NCBI RefSeq assembly: GCF_004365355.1
Contig: NZ_SODP01000003.1
Location: 930,001-994,000, forward strand
Origin: Kribbella pratensis
Lineage (GTDB): Bacteria; Actinomycetota; Actinomycetes; Propionibacteriales; Kribbellaceae
DNA length: 64,000 bases
Reading direction: 5' to 3'
Shown here: positions 56,153 through 64,000 of the stretch, piece after piece
Position numbering within the stretch: the stretch's first letter is position 1
Layout of the letters: each line of letters opens with the position of its first letter
Translations under genes and position numbers: made by a program
The notes under the pieces: generated by a model
What the model was told of the DNA's origin: nothing
What the model saw: the letters and a program-made list of their open reading frames with translations, nothing else
The model's database searches: none

Positions 56153-57027
56153 GCCTGGGTCGCCAGGCTCGGGTAGTCGTGGAAGAAGTCGACCAGCAGG
56201 CGGGCGGTCGCGGCCGGCTGATCGATGGCCGGTGAGTGACCGGCGTCGGGGACGACCTCCGCCTTGACTCCGAGCGCCGCGGCCATCGCCTGCTGCACAC
56301 GGATCGGCCAGCCGTCGTCGGTCTCGCCGTGCAGGACCTGTGTGCGTACGCCGGACTTGGCGAGCTGATCGGTCTTGTCCTCGGCGTCCGTCAGCCGGCG
56401 GGTGATCTCGGCGAGGCTGAGCGGCACGTTGCTGGTGAAGCGCGTCCGCAGGAAGGCGGCGACGTCCTCCGGCGGAGCGACGTACCCGGGGGCCTCGCGG
56501 TCGTGTCCGAGCTTCAGGTCGTACACCTGCTCGATCGGCAGGTTCTCCAGCCCGAACGCCAGCATCTGCAGACTCTGCACCGTCTGCTCATCGGTGAACG
56601 CGGCCGGCCCGGAGCAGAGCAGTGTGATCGTGGAGAACACGGACGGGTCGGTCAGCACGGCCTCTCGCGCAACCAGTCCACCGAACGAGTGCCCGACCAG
56701 TTGGCTGTAGCCGCCGAGTGCCTTGCTCATCGCCACCACGTCCGCGCCGAGCTCAGCCAGCGAGTACGCCGACTTGTCCGCCGGACCGGCCGTCTCGTAC
56801 TGACCGCGCTGGTCGACTGCCACAGTCCGCCACCCGTACCGGCAGAGGTGGTCGACCAGAGGGGTGAAGTCCTCTTTGCTCCCGGTCCACCCCGGCACCA
56901 GCAGGACAGTGCCGAGCGGCGTACCGATCTGCGGTACCGCGGTGAGCGTGGCGAACGAGCCACGATCGGTCTCGAGCGTCTCGGGGTGCACCCCGTCGGG
57001 CAGCGTCAGCGTACGCGGCGTACTCAC
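56149..57027 (-). CDS. Alpha/beta hydrolase
   Basis: A 292-residue hydrolase of the haloperoxidase/lipase-like type. VLLVPGWTGSKEDF gives the oxyanion region, VDQRGQYETAG follows strand 4, the nucleophile elbow is LVGHSFGGLVARE, and the catalytic His is expected in PDAGHSPAID. A cap domain lies between. GTG start at 57027. Substrate unknown. Confidence 0.88.
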   Translation of the reverse strand: MSTPRTLTLPDGVHPETLETDRGSFATLTAVPQIGTPLGTVLLVPGWTGSKEDFTPLVDHLCRYGWRTVAVDQRGQYETAGPADKSAYSLAELGADVVAMSKALGGYSQLVGHSFGGLVAREAVLTDPSVFSTITLLCSGPAAFTDEQTVQSLQMLAFGLENLPIEQVYDLKLGHDREAPGYVAPPEDVAAFLRTRFTSNVPLSLAEITRRLTDAEDKTDQLAKSGVRTQVLHGETDDGWPIRVQQAMAAALGVKAEVVPDAGHSPAIDQPAATARLLVDFFHDYPSLATQA

Positions 57028-57099
57028 AAGTCAAGAGGGTAACCGCTGCGTTGGTCCGCCCCTGTAGGAGGCCGTTCCGCAGTGCGGCACAATGGCCGG

Positions 57100-57852
57100 G
57101 TGCCTCGCACTCTCGCGGTTGCCAATCAGAAGGGCGGCGTGGCCAAGACGACCACCGTCGCCACCCTCGGCGCAGCCCTGGGCGAGCTCGGCCAACGGGT
57201 ACTGCTCGTCGACCTGGACCCGCAGGCGTGCCTGACGTTCTCGGTCGGCATCGACCCAGAGGACCTGGACAAGTCGATCCACCACGTGCTGCGCGGCGGC
57301 GTGAAGGCGCGGGACGTGCTGGTCGAGTTCGACGACGCGCCGGACCTGGTGCCGGCCACGATCGAGCTGGCTCACGCCGAGGTGCAGCTGGCCCGCGAGA
57401 CCAGCCCGGAGCAGGTACTGCGGACCGCGCTGCGGCCGCTGCGTTCGTCGTACGACTGGATCATCGTGGACTGCCCGCCGACGCTCGGCCTGCTCACCGT
57501 GAACGGGCTGTCGGCGGCGTCCGACGTACTGATTCCCTTGCAGTGCGAGACCTTGGCACATCGTGGCGTAGGGCAACTACTTGACACCGTGTACGACGTC
57601 CAACGGCTGACCAACCCCGGCCTGCACGTCCTCGGCGTGCTCCCGACGCTGTACGACGGACGCACGACGCATGCCCGCGCGGTGCTGGACACGATCGCGG
57701 ACACTTACTCGCTCGAAGTACTGCAGCCGGCGATCCCGAAGTCGATCCGGTTCGCGGAGGCTCCGGCGCTCGGCGAGACCATCCTCAGTACGGCGCCGGC
57801 CTCGCCCGGTGCCAAGGCCTACCGGGCGTTGGCCGGCGCGCTGCTTCACTGA
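57100..57852 (+). CDS. ParA/Soj-family ATPase
   Basis: A 250-residue deviant Walker ATPase. NQKGGVAKTTTVATLGAAL (Walker A with the signature Lys), LLVDLDPQACLTFSVG and IIVDCPPTLGLLTVNGLSAA are the three family motifs. No ParB partner is adjacent, and the same kind of gene lies close to rhlE and DUF3107 in mycobacteria, so this is an orphan ParA with a role other than chromosome partition, perhaps positioning of a cell complex. GTG at 57100 puts PRTLAVANQKGG at the start. Confidence 0.9.
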   Translation: MPRTLAVANQKGGVAKTTTVATLGAALGELGQRVLLVDLDPQACLTFSVGIDPEDLDKSIHHVLRGGVKARDVLVEFDDAPDLVPATIELAHAEVQLARETSPEQVLRTALRPLRSSYDWIIVDCPPTLGLLTVNGLSAASDVLIPLQCETLAHRGVGQLLDTVYDVQRLTNPGLHVLGVLPTLYDGRTTHARAVLDTIADTYSLEVLQPAIPKSIRFAEAPALGETILSTAPASPGAKAYRALAGALLH

Positions 57853-58763
57853 CCTGCGGTTGGCTGCTTGCGCTGCAGCCGGTGCCGGAACCGCCACAGC
57901 GGTACGGCGATGATCGCGAGCAGCACGAGGAAGGGCAGCATGGCGCCGACCGCGGTCGCGAGCGCCGAGAAAACGGCGGTGAACGCGTTCCAGCCGCCCT
58001 TCAGACCGGCCAGGAAACCCTTGTCCTGCGTGGGTTCGGTCTGCACCGGCGGCTTGCCCTTCTCAGTCAGCGTCAACGTCAGCGTCGCGAGATCGGTCTG
58101 CAGGGACAGGTTCTTCTGCTTGGCCAGGAGCGCTTCGAGGTCGGACTCGCGCCGGGTGAGTTCGCTCTCGACCGAGACGATCTCGGCGATCGTGTTCGCC
58201 TTCGTCATCAGCGCGCGCATCCGCTCGAGGCTGGCGCGCTGGGACTCGATCCGGCTGGCGACGTCGACGACCTGCTCGGTGACGTCGGTGGACTCCTGGT
58301 GGATCTGCAGGCGTTTGCCCAGGTCGGAGAGCCGCTGGACCGCGGTCTCGAACGACTTGGTCGGGACCTTGAGGACGAGGTTCGCCCGGGTGACCTTGCC
58401 GTCGGGGTCGCTGCCGGTGTCCTCGGACGAGACCTGACCGTCCAGGCCCGCGATCGCGAGGACCGCCTTCTGGCGCATGTCCGCGACGTCGTCACCCTCG
58501 ACGGTCAACGAACCGGTCTTGATGATCGCCCGCGTGAGCGTCGGGTCGTCGGTGCCACTCGCCTGGGACTTCCCGGCCTGTGGCTGCGCGGGGGCCTGCG
58601 GCTTCGCATTGCTCGCGCTGCCGTCGCTTGCCTCGGCGCCCTGCTTCTGCGCGGGCGCGGCTTCGCTCGTCCCGCTGTCGTTGCCGCTGGCTCCACAGCC
58701 GGACAGCAGCACGATCCCCGCTGTGGCCAGCACGGCTGTTACCGCTCTGATCCGCCCCATCAC
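57846..58763 (-). CDS. DUF4349 lipoprotein with coiled coil and C-terminal membrane span
   Basis: A 305-residue protein. A signal peptide with lipobox LSGC (Cys near 23) is followed by an Ala/Gln/Ser linker, then the DUF4349 domain (about 75-260): IIKTGSLTVEGDDVADMRQK, TRANLVLKVPTKSFETAVQR and a coiled coil SQRASLERMRALMTKANTIA. A membrane span (about 270-292) and a basic tail end the protein, so it would be held at both ends. Function unknown. It overlaps the ParA gene by seven bases (convergent). Confidence 0.85.
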   Translation of the reverse strand: MMGRIRAVTAVLATAGIVLLSGCGASGNDSGTSEAAPAQKQGAEASDGSASNAKPQAPAQPQAGKSQASGTDDPTLTRAIIKTGSLTVEGDDVADMRQKAVLAIAGLDGQVSSEDTGSDPDGKVTRANLVLKVPTKSFETAVQRLSDLGKRLQIHQESTDVTEQVVDVASRIESQRASLERMRALMTKANTIAEIVSVESELTRRESDLEALLAKQKNLSLQTDLATLTLTLTEKGKPPVQTEPTQDKGFLAGLKGGWNAFTAVFSALATAVGAMLPFLVLLAIIAVPLWRFRHRLQRKQPTAGQ

Positions 58764-58846
58764 CCAGCCCCTCTCTCGTGGTTACCGCCCTAGGACGGCC
58801 CACGCGGGGCTGGGTGTTGCAGCCTCAGATCACTGTTCGGAAACAG

Positions 58847-61138
58847 TCACTCCGGCGCGCTGAAGATCGGCGTCGTCGCCGGTCCGGCAGCCTTCTTCGC
58901 AGGCGCCTTCCGAGCCCGCTTGACCGGCTTCTCGCCGGCGGTCGCCTCAGTGGTCGGCTCGGTTGCGCTCGCTTCAGTCGCCGGCGCAGCGGTCTTCGCC
59001 GCGGCGGTCTTCCGGGGCCGCGTCCGCTTGGCCGGCTTGTCGCCGGCATCCGCCTCGGTCGCCGGTTCGGCTACCTTCGCTGCCGCGGTCTTCCGCGTGC
59101 GCGTCCGCTTCACCGGCTTCTCGGCCGCGCCCGCTGCCTCGCCGGCGGCTGACTCTGTTGCGTTGGCTTCAGCACCCGGCTCAGCTGCCTTCACGGCAGC
59201 GGTCTTCCGCGTGCGCGTCCGCTTCGCGGGCTTGTCGCCCGCATCGCCCGCCTCGGCGGGGGCCTGACCGGTCGGCTCAGCTACCTGGACGTCGGACGCC
59301 TGCTCCTGCTTCGCCTCGGCTGCCTTCTCCGGCTTCGCCTCGGCAGCCTGGGTGTCGGCTTCCGGCTCCGCCGCGGCGGTCTTGCGGGTGCGGGTCCGCT
59401 TGGCCGGCTTCTTCTCGGCCGGTGCCTCGGTCACCTCGACCTCAGCTGCCGACCCGACGGCCTGCGCCTGCGGTGCATCCTGTGCATCAGCCGACTCGAC
59501 AGCCTGCGCCTGCGGGGCGTCCTGTGCCTGAGCCGACTCGACGGTCTGCGCCTGTGGTGCCTCGGCCGACTTCCGGGTGCGGGCGCGCTTGCGGGGCTTG
59601 CGGTCCTCGTCCTGCACGGCCTCGGTGGCCGGCGGGACCTCGGTCCTGGTGGTGACGTCGGCGAGCTCCTCGACCGGCTGCCCGGCCCGGGTGCGCTTCC
59701 GCGTCCGGTTCCGCTTCCGCCCCGAGCGCGCTCCGTCCCCGCCAGACCGGCCCTCGGACCGATTGTCGGAACGACCCTCGGACCTGTTCTCCGCGCGCCC
59801 CTCGGAGCGGCCCTCGGAGCGGCCCTCGGAGCGACCGCCGGAGCGACCCTCGGACCGTTCCGACGTACCGCCGCGACGACCGCGCGGTGCGTCCTCGCGC
59901 GACTCACGGGCCTCGCGGGCCTGCGGTGCGCGGATCCGGCCCTTGGCGTCCGACGGGATGCCCAGGTCGTGGTACAGCTCCGGCGACGTGGAGTAGATCT
60001 CCTGCGGGTCCTCGTACGGCAGGTCGAGCGCCTTGTTGATCACCTTCCACCGGGTCACGTCCGGCCAGTCGACGAAGGTGACGGCAATGCCGCTCGCCCC
60101 CGCGCGCCCGGTCCGCCCGATCCGGTGGATGTAGGTCTTCTCGTCCTCGGGGCAGGTGTTGTTGATGACGTGCGTGACGCCCTCGACATCGATCCCGCGC
60201 GCCGCGACGTCAGTACAGACCAGTACGTCGATCTTGTCGCCGCGGAACCGGGTCAGCGCCCGCTCGCGCGCCTGCTGGTTCAGGTCACCGTGGATCGCGG
60301 CCGCCTTGAACCCGCGGTCCTGCAGGTCGTCGGTGAGCCGGGAGGCCTCGCGCTTGGTCCGGCAGAAGATCATCACCCGGCCGCGGTCCTCGGCCTGCAG
60401 GATCCGCGCCACCACCTCGGGCTTGTCCAGATCGTGCGCCCGGTAGACGAACTGTGCCGTGGTCGGCACCATCTGGGTGTCTTCGTGCGACTCGGCGCGG
60501 ATGTTCAGCGGGTGCCGCATGTGCGTCCTGGCCAGCCCGATGACGGCCGACGGCATCGTTGCCGAGAACAACATCGTCTGCCGCAGCTCGGGAGTCTTGC
60601 GCAGAATGCGTTCCACGTCGGGCAGGAAGCCCAGGTCGAGCATCTCGTCGGCCTCGTCGAGGACGAGCACCTTGATGTGGCCGAGGTCGAGAACGCCCCG
60701 GTTCGCCAGGTCGAGCAGGCGTCCCGGCGTACCGACGACGACGTCGACGCCGCTCTTCAGCGCGTCCAGCTGCGGCTCGTACGCAACGCCGCCGTAGATG
60801 GTCAGCACGCGCACCGTGCGCACGGTGGACGCGGTCGTCAGGTCCTTGGCGACCTGGATGGTCAGCTCGCGGGTCGGGGTGACGACCAGCGCCTGCGGCT
60901 TGCCGGGAGCGGCGAGCTCCTCGTAGTCGGCCTCGCCGGGGGAGATCGTGCGCTGCAGCAGCGGAATCCCGAAGCCGAGCGTCTTGCCGGTCCCGGTGCG
61001 GGCCTGGCCGATCAGGTCGGTGCCCATCAGGGCGACGGGGAGTGTCATTTCCTGGATCGGAAACGGCTCCACGATGTTGACGCGGTCGAGCGCGTCGCAG
61101 ATCTCGGGCAGCACGCCGAGCTCTCGGAAGGTGGTCAG
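58847..61138 (-). CDS. rhlE: DEAD-box RNA helicase (RhlE-like) with long basic repeat tail; CTG start proposed
   Basis: A 763-residue helicase. Motifs in order: Q motif with F4 and PIQ, ARTGTGKT, PTRELT, VLDEADEM, FSATM, and the C-terminal HRIGRTGRAG. The tail (about 400-755) has EGRS-type repeats and five Lys/Arg-rich units of the type KPAKRTRTRKTAAA separated by acidic Ala/Gln stretches, probably binding RNA. The first ordinary start, GTG 61114, would cut off the conserved Phe of the Q motif (TTFRELG). An in-frame CTG at 61138 with GAGAGGCG upstream restores it, and a stop codon lies at 61151-61153; the CTG start is therefore proposed. An RNA-remodelling, cold-stress role is usual. Confidence 0.88.
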   Translation of the reverse strand: MTTFRELGVLPEICDALDRVNIVEPFPIQEMTLPVALMGTDLIGQARTGTGKTLGFGIPLLQRTISPGEADYEELAAPGKPQALVVTPTRELTIQVAKDLTTASTVRTVRVLTIYGGVAYEPQLDALKSGVDVVVGTPGRLLDLANRGVLDLGHIKVLVLDEADEMLDLGFLPDVERILRKTPELRQTMLFSATMPSAVIGLARTHMRHPLNIRAESHEDTQMVPTTAQFVYRAHDLDKPEVVARILQAEDRGRVMIFCRTKREASRLTDDLQDRGFKAAAIHGDLNQQARERALTRFRGDKIDVLVCTDVAARGIDVEGVTHVINNTCPEDEKTYIHRIGRTGRAGASGIAVTFVDWPDVTRWKVINKALDLPYEDPQEIYSTSPELYHDLGIPSDAKGRIRAPQAREARESREDAPRGRRGGTSERSEGRSGGRSEGRSEGRSEGRAENRSEGRSDNRSEGRSGGDGARSGRKRNRTRKRTRAGQPVEELADVTTRTEVPPATEAVQDEDRKPRKRARTRKSAEAPQAQTVESAQAQDAPQAQAVESADAQDAPQAQAVGSAAEVEVTEAPAEKKPAKRTRTRKTAAAEPEADTQAAEAKPEKAAEAKQEQASDVQVAEPTGQAPAEAGDAGDKPAKRTRTRKTAAVKAAEPGAEANATESAAGEAAGAAEKPVKRTRTRKTAAAKVAEPATEADAGDKPAKRTRPRKTAAAKTAAPATEASATEPTTEATAGEKPVKRARKAPAKKAAGPATTPIFSAPE

Positions 61139-61423
61139 GCTGATCGCCTCTCACATGCTTGTGCGGACAGATTGCTCAGGGGCCGGGCGCCTTGTTACCT
61201 GAGGCGCGGGGACACTGTGCAAGCACCTCGCACCAGCTTGCCCATCTGGGCGCGTCACCGGCGAATCGCCCACCAGTGTAACCGCTCAACCTGTCAACGC
61301 CGCTTCGTGTGGTTTGCGCCACTCGCAGCGCCGGCCGGACGGCGGACCGGGCATCCTCCCACTCGGCCCTTCTTTTGCTCTTTTGTCCTTGGTCTCCGCC
61401 TCCAGCCCGATAAGGTGCCGGGC

Positions 61424-62104
61424 ATGGAGCAGACGGCCTTTGATGATCCCGCCTACCGGGCCGCGGCGGTGGATCTGCTGGGAGTGCTCGCGTACGGCGA
61501 GTTGACGGCGTTCGAGCGGATGGCCGAGGACGCGAAACTGGCGTCGAACCTGAACGACAAGGCGGAGCTGGCGGCGCTGGCGACCACCGAGTTCGGCCAC
61601 TTCCAGCGACTGCGGGACCGGCTGGTGGAGCTCGGCGTGGACCCGATGGACGCGATGCAGCCGTTCGTCACGCCGCTGGACGCGTTCCACGACCACACCG
61701 CGCCGTCGGACTGGCTCGAGGGCCTGGTCAAGGCGTACGTCGGGGACGGCCTGGCGAACGACTTCTACCGGGAGATCGCCTCGTTCGTCGACGCGGAGAC
61801 CCGGGCCCTGGTGCTGGACGTGTTCGGCGATTCCGGCCAGGCCGAGTTCGTCGTCGACCGCGTCCGCGCGGCTATCGAGGAGGACCCGAAGGTGGGCGGC
61901 CGGCTCGCGCTCTGGGGCCGCCGGCTGGTCGGTGAAGCTCTCAGCCAGGCCCAGCGCATCGCCGCCGACCGGGACTCCCTGACCGCGCTGCTGGCCGGCA
62001 GCGTCGACCGACCCGGCCTCGACCTGGCCGCCATCGGCCGCATGTTCACTCGTTTGACCGAGGCCCACACCGCCCGGATGACGGCGCTCGGCCTGCAGGC
62101 CTGA
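61424..62104 (+). CDS. Ferritin-like-fold protein
   Basis: A 226-residue all-helical protein of the ferritin-like (MiaE-related) group found next to rhlE and DUF3107 in actinobacteria. Metal-ligand-like Glu and His occur in LGVLAYGELTAFERMAEDAK, ALATTEFGHFQRL and FYREIASFVDAETRALV. A di-iron site is possible but not proven. ATG at 61424 is chosen by the domain start; a long upstream open frame is the shadow of the helicase gene. The 285 bases before it contain the helicase leader with a GCGCCT/AGGCGC hairpin (61187-61207). Confidence 0.87.
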   Translation: MEQTAFDDPAYRAAAVDLLGVLAYGELTAFERMAEDAKLASNLNDKAELAALATTEFGHFQRLRDRLVELGVDPMDAMQPFVTPLDAFHDHTAPSDWLEGLVKAYVGDGLANDFYREIASFVDAETRALVLDVFGDSGQAEFVVDRVRAAIEEDPKVGGRLALWGRRLVGEALSQAQRIAADRDSLTALLAGSVDRPGLDLAAIGRMFTRLTEAHTARMTALGLQA

Positions 62105-62110
62105 AGCCCG

Positions 62111-62260
62111 ATTTGCCTGGCTGACCCAGCAAATCCGGGGTTCGTCACCTTGCACCCTCGTGGTCAACCCCGCATTTGCCTGGCTGACCCACCAAATCCG
62201 GGGTTCGTCACCCTGAACCCGGGTGTGCAACCCCGCACTTGGTGGGTCTACCAGGCAAAT
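62111..62260. repeat. Three repeat units at 63-bp spacing, third inverted
   Basis: A 42-base unit beginning ATTTGCCTGGCTGACCCA starts at 62111 and again at 62174 (one or two changes). A 24-base inverted version of its beginning occupies 62237-62260, exactly one more period along. Copy two and the inverted copy can form a large hairpin; the unit's second half (GGGGTTCGTCACC, AACCCCG) can also pair internally. Lies between convergent ferritin-like and glsB genes and may terminate both. Confidence 0.9.
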
Positions 62261-62339
62261 TGGGGAGGGTGGGCGGGCTGGAGACGGCAACGGCCGCCTG
62301 CCCCCTGGTGGGGGCGGCGGCCGTTGGGTGGCGCCTGGA

Positions 62340-62615
62340 CTAGGCGGTTCTGGCCTTGCTGTTGCGCGACGAGATGATCGCGATCACGATCGCGGCGCAG
62401 ATGACCTGGATCAGGTACTGGATCCAGTCCGGGCCCGATGTGTCCTTGACGCCGAGGAAGTAGGCGATCAGACCACCGATGAAGGCGCCGATGCCGCCGC
62501 CGAGGATGGTCCAGCCGAGGCTGATGTTCTGCTTGCCGGGGAGCACCAGCCGGGCCAACGGCCCGAAGATGATGCCCGCGATGAGACTGACGATGATCAT
62601 CCAGACCCAGTACAC
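62340..62615 (-). CDS. GlsB/YeaQ/YmgE family stress-response membrane protein
   Basis: A 91-residue protein with three membrane spans: VWMIIVSLIAGIIFGPLARL, a Gly-rich middle (GWTILGGGIGAFIGGLIAYF) and a C-terminal span ending in SSRNSKARTA. This is the transglycosylase-associated GlsB family of small stress proteins. GTG at 62615 has AAGGAGG seven bases upstream, better than the longer in-frame start at 62678. Confidence 0.9.
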   Translation of the reverse strand: MYWVWMIIVSLIAGIIFGPLARLVLPGKQNISLGWTILGGGIGAFIGGLIAYFLGVKDTSGPDWIQYLIQVICAAIVIAIISSRNSKARTA

Positions 62616-62760
62616 GGTTCCTCCTTGTGAGGGATGGCGGACCTGCACGTACCTGGTGCCCCGTGACAACCAGACCAATCACGCGGCAGGTCTTACCGCC
62701 ATCGTGCCCCCTCGACCGCCCTCCGCAACCCGGACACGCTCTACTGTGTCCGGACCGCGA

Positions 62761-62988
62761 TCAGATCGCGCCGAACCCGACCTTGCGGGTCGACACCTCA
62801 CCGATCTCGACGTACGCCAGCCGGTCGGCCGGGATCAGCACCCGGCGGCCCTTCTCGTCGGTCAGCTGCAGCAGACCGGTCTTGCCGGCGAGGGCCTCAG
62901 CCACCAGTTCCTGGACCTCTTCCGGGCTCTGCTCGCTCTCCAGCACCAACTCACGATTGGCGTGCTGGACGCCGATCTTGACCTCCAC
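62761..62988 (-). CDS. DUF3107 family small protein
   Basis: A 75-residue protein with the DUF3107 pattern: VKIGVQHANRELVLES at the start, VEIGEVSTRKVGFGAI at the end. Short, mixed alpha/beta, cytoplasmic; function unknown. Mycobacteria have the homologous small gene beside a TetR gene and near rhlE, the same neighbours as here. ATG start at 62988. Confidence 0.92.
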   Translation of the reverse strand: MEVKIGVQHANRELVLESEQSPEEVQELVAEALAGKTGLLQLTDEKGRRVLIPADRLAYVEIGEVSTRKVGFGAI

Positions 62989-63103
62989 GAAACCCTCCGG
63001 GCACGTTCCGACCGGCGGCTCTCGCCGGTAACGCTTTCGAGCCTATCCGCTGCCGCCGCCGAGCTCTCACCCGTCCGCCCAGAGCAGAACCTCGGGCCTG
63101 TCC

Positions 63104-63733
63104 TCAGCTGTCGGTCCGGGGGAAGCCCCGGATGCCGCGCCAGGCCAGCGAAGCGACCAGGTCGGCGGCGTGCTCCTGCGGGATCGACGGGTTGCCCTCA
63201 CCGAGCCAGTACCGCGCGCTGACCTGCGCCATACCGACCAGGCTGACCGCCAGCACCATCGACTGTTCACGGCTCAGGCCAGCGTCCGCGCTGATCACCT
63301 CGGACACCGCCTCGGCGCAGGCCTGCGTGACCCGGTCGACCCGCTCGCGCACGGCGGGCTCATTGGTCAGGTCGGACTCGAACACCAGCCGGAAGGCGCC
63401 CTGGGCGTTCGCGACGTAGTCGTAGAACGCGTGCATGGTCGCCGCGACCCGGAGCTTGTTGTCCTCGGTCGACTTCAGCGCGTCCTGCACCGAGGCGACG
63501 ATCGCGTCGCAGGAGGTGTCCAGGAGCGCCAGGTAGAGCTCGAGCTTGCCTGGGAAGTGCTGGTACAGGACCGGCTTGGAGACGCCGGCCCGGTCGGCGA
63601 TGTCGTCCATCGCGGCGGCGTGGTAGCCGTTCGCGACGAACACCTCCTGGGCCGCCTCGAGCAATTGCGCGCGCCGAGCCAGCCGGGGCAGGCGGCTCCC
63701 ACGCTTGGGTGCTGTCTCCGGAGTGGTCGACAC
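63104..63733 (-). CDS. TetR/AcrR family transcriptional regulator
   Basis: A 209-residue regulator. The HTH is at about 18-65 (RRAQLLEAAQEVFVANGYHA, DDIADRAGVSKPVLYQHFPG), with a C-terminal helical domain (FYDYVANAQGAFRLVFESDL). GTG start at 63733. It lies upstream of the DUF3107 gene on the same strand, a pairing conserved in actinobacteria. Ligand and targets unknown. Confidence 0.9.
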   Translation of the reverse strand: MSTTPETAPKRGSRLPRLARRAQLLEAAQEVFVANGYHAAAMDDIADRAGVSKPVLYQHFPGKLELYLALLDTSCDAIVASVQDALKSTEDNKLRVAATMHAFYDYVANAQGAFRLVFESDLTNEPAVRERVDRVTQACAEAVSEVISADAGLSREQSMVLAVSLVGMAQVSARYWLGEGNPSIPQEHAADLVASLAWRGIRGFPRTDS

Positions 63734-63839
63734 GGTGGCGCTCCTTCAGGTGGTGTTCACCGAATCCTACCCAGCAGTCCTCCTGACCAGTAGCTTCCCC
63801 GCCGAACCAGGTCCCATCGCTGTTCGGCCGTGGGAGCTG

Positions 63840-64000
63840 TCAGCGGTAATCGTCTTCCTCGTCGTCACCCACCTCGCGGCGTTGTTCCTCCACGTCCGCG
63901 GGGTTGGCGTCGGCGGGCACGTCCTCCTCGACGACCTCATCCAGCGGGTCCTGCTCGGTGTCGTACTCGGCGTCGAAGGCCGGGTCGTAGTCCGGACCTT
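63840..64000 (-). CDS. Acidic protein, C-terminal part only
   Basis: The last 52 residues of a gene that begins beyond the window. The readable part is very acidic (PDYDPAFDAEYDTEQDPLDE, DVPADANPADVEEQRREVGD, ending EEDDYR). Tails of the form ADPADVxEQ...DEDDYR are common on small actinobacterial proteins of unknown role. Too short for a family assignment. Confidence 0.65.
   Translation of the reverse strand, partial: GPDYDPAFDAEYDTEQDPLDEVVEEDVPADANPADVEEQRREVGDDEEDDYR

Noticed and set aside
59969..61423. Plus-strand frame running into the ferritin-like gene
   Set aside because: It mirrors the helicase coding sequence; the ferritin-like domain begins at the ATG at 61424.
1..64000. tRNA or rRNA genes
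   Set aside because: No cloverleaf with a GGTTCGAATCC-type T arm or rRNA signature was found by eye; a tRNA search would settle it.

Overview
The window is a 64 kb piece of a high-GC Gram-positive chromosome. High third-position GC, frequent GTG starts, TatB, an ECF SigE-anti-sigma-HtrA module, PspAB/HtpX, DUF3107 and a wealth of sugar ABC transporters with LacI/GntR regulators all point to a soil actinobacterium. The mix resembles Nocardioidaceae/Kribbellaceae such as Kribbella; this is inferred from gene content, not from a database search. No tRNA, rRNA, CRISPR array, transposase or phage gene was seen.

Layout. (1) 1-5.1 kb: end of a sugar ABC permease, an SDR epimerase, a LacI regulator, and a divergent secreted clan GH-A glycosidase with a CBM9-like tail. 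(2) 5.2-27.9 kb: a core region whose gene set recalls the mycobacterial sigE neighbourhood. It holds BCCP, sigE-rseA-rseB-like-htrA-tatB, then on the other strand mgtE_N/CBS, DUF1003, htpX, pspAB and mrp, and later corA and a general-stress membrane protein. Regulators, a membrane PD-(D/E)XK-like protein, a LuxR-HTH/VOC fusion, a secreted cyclophilin and a Ser/Thr kinase are interspersed. Three acyl-CoA enzymes (malyl-CoA lyase-like, acyl-CoA dehydrogenase, MaoC hydratase) are scattered through it and would fit the ethylmalonyl-CoA pathway. (3) 28-41 kb: two complete sugar-uptake operons. One is an ABC importer plus alpha-L-fucosidase with a divergent GntR regulator. The other is LacI-SBP-permease-permease-GH144-like-GH39. 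(4) 41-46.6 kb: small regulators and enzymes, including a TetR/DUF4267 pair with nested operators and an AbiEi/DUF559-like protein. (5) 46.6-54.4 kb: PHP, MarC and a RecB-like Fe-S nuclease; an ABC-2 exporter; then a RelA/SpoT-fold protein translationally coupled to two paralogous small proteins, the best candidate here for an undescribed toxin/immunity-like system. (6) 54.6-64 kb: an ECF sigma/membrane partner pair, a hydrolase, and a conserved block ParA-like, DUF4349, RhlE-like helicase, ferritin-like, GlsB, DUF3107, TetR.

A recurring feature is elaborate repeats and palindromes at gene 3' ends: 12-bp and 16-bp minisatellites touching stop codons, a 34-bp perfect palindrome, a 63-bp-period element with an inverted third copy, and an 18-bp inverted repeat inside the start of a permease gene. 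Stretches without genes are all under 300 bases. The longest are 61139-61423 (helicase leader with a small hairpin), 62105-62339 (repeats), 50127-50358 (terminator, then nothing clear), 5396-5612 (sigE promoter), 54396-54587 (nothing convincing) and 25438-25612 (nothing seen).
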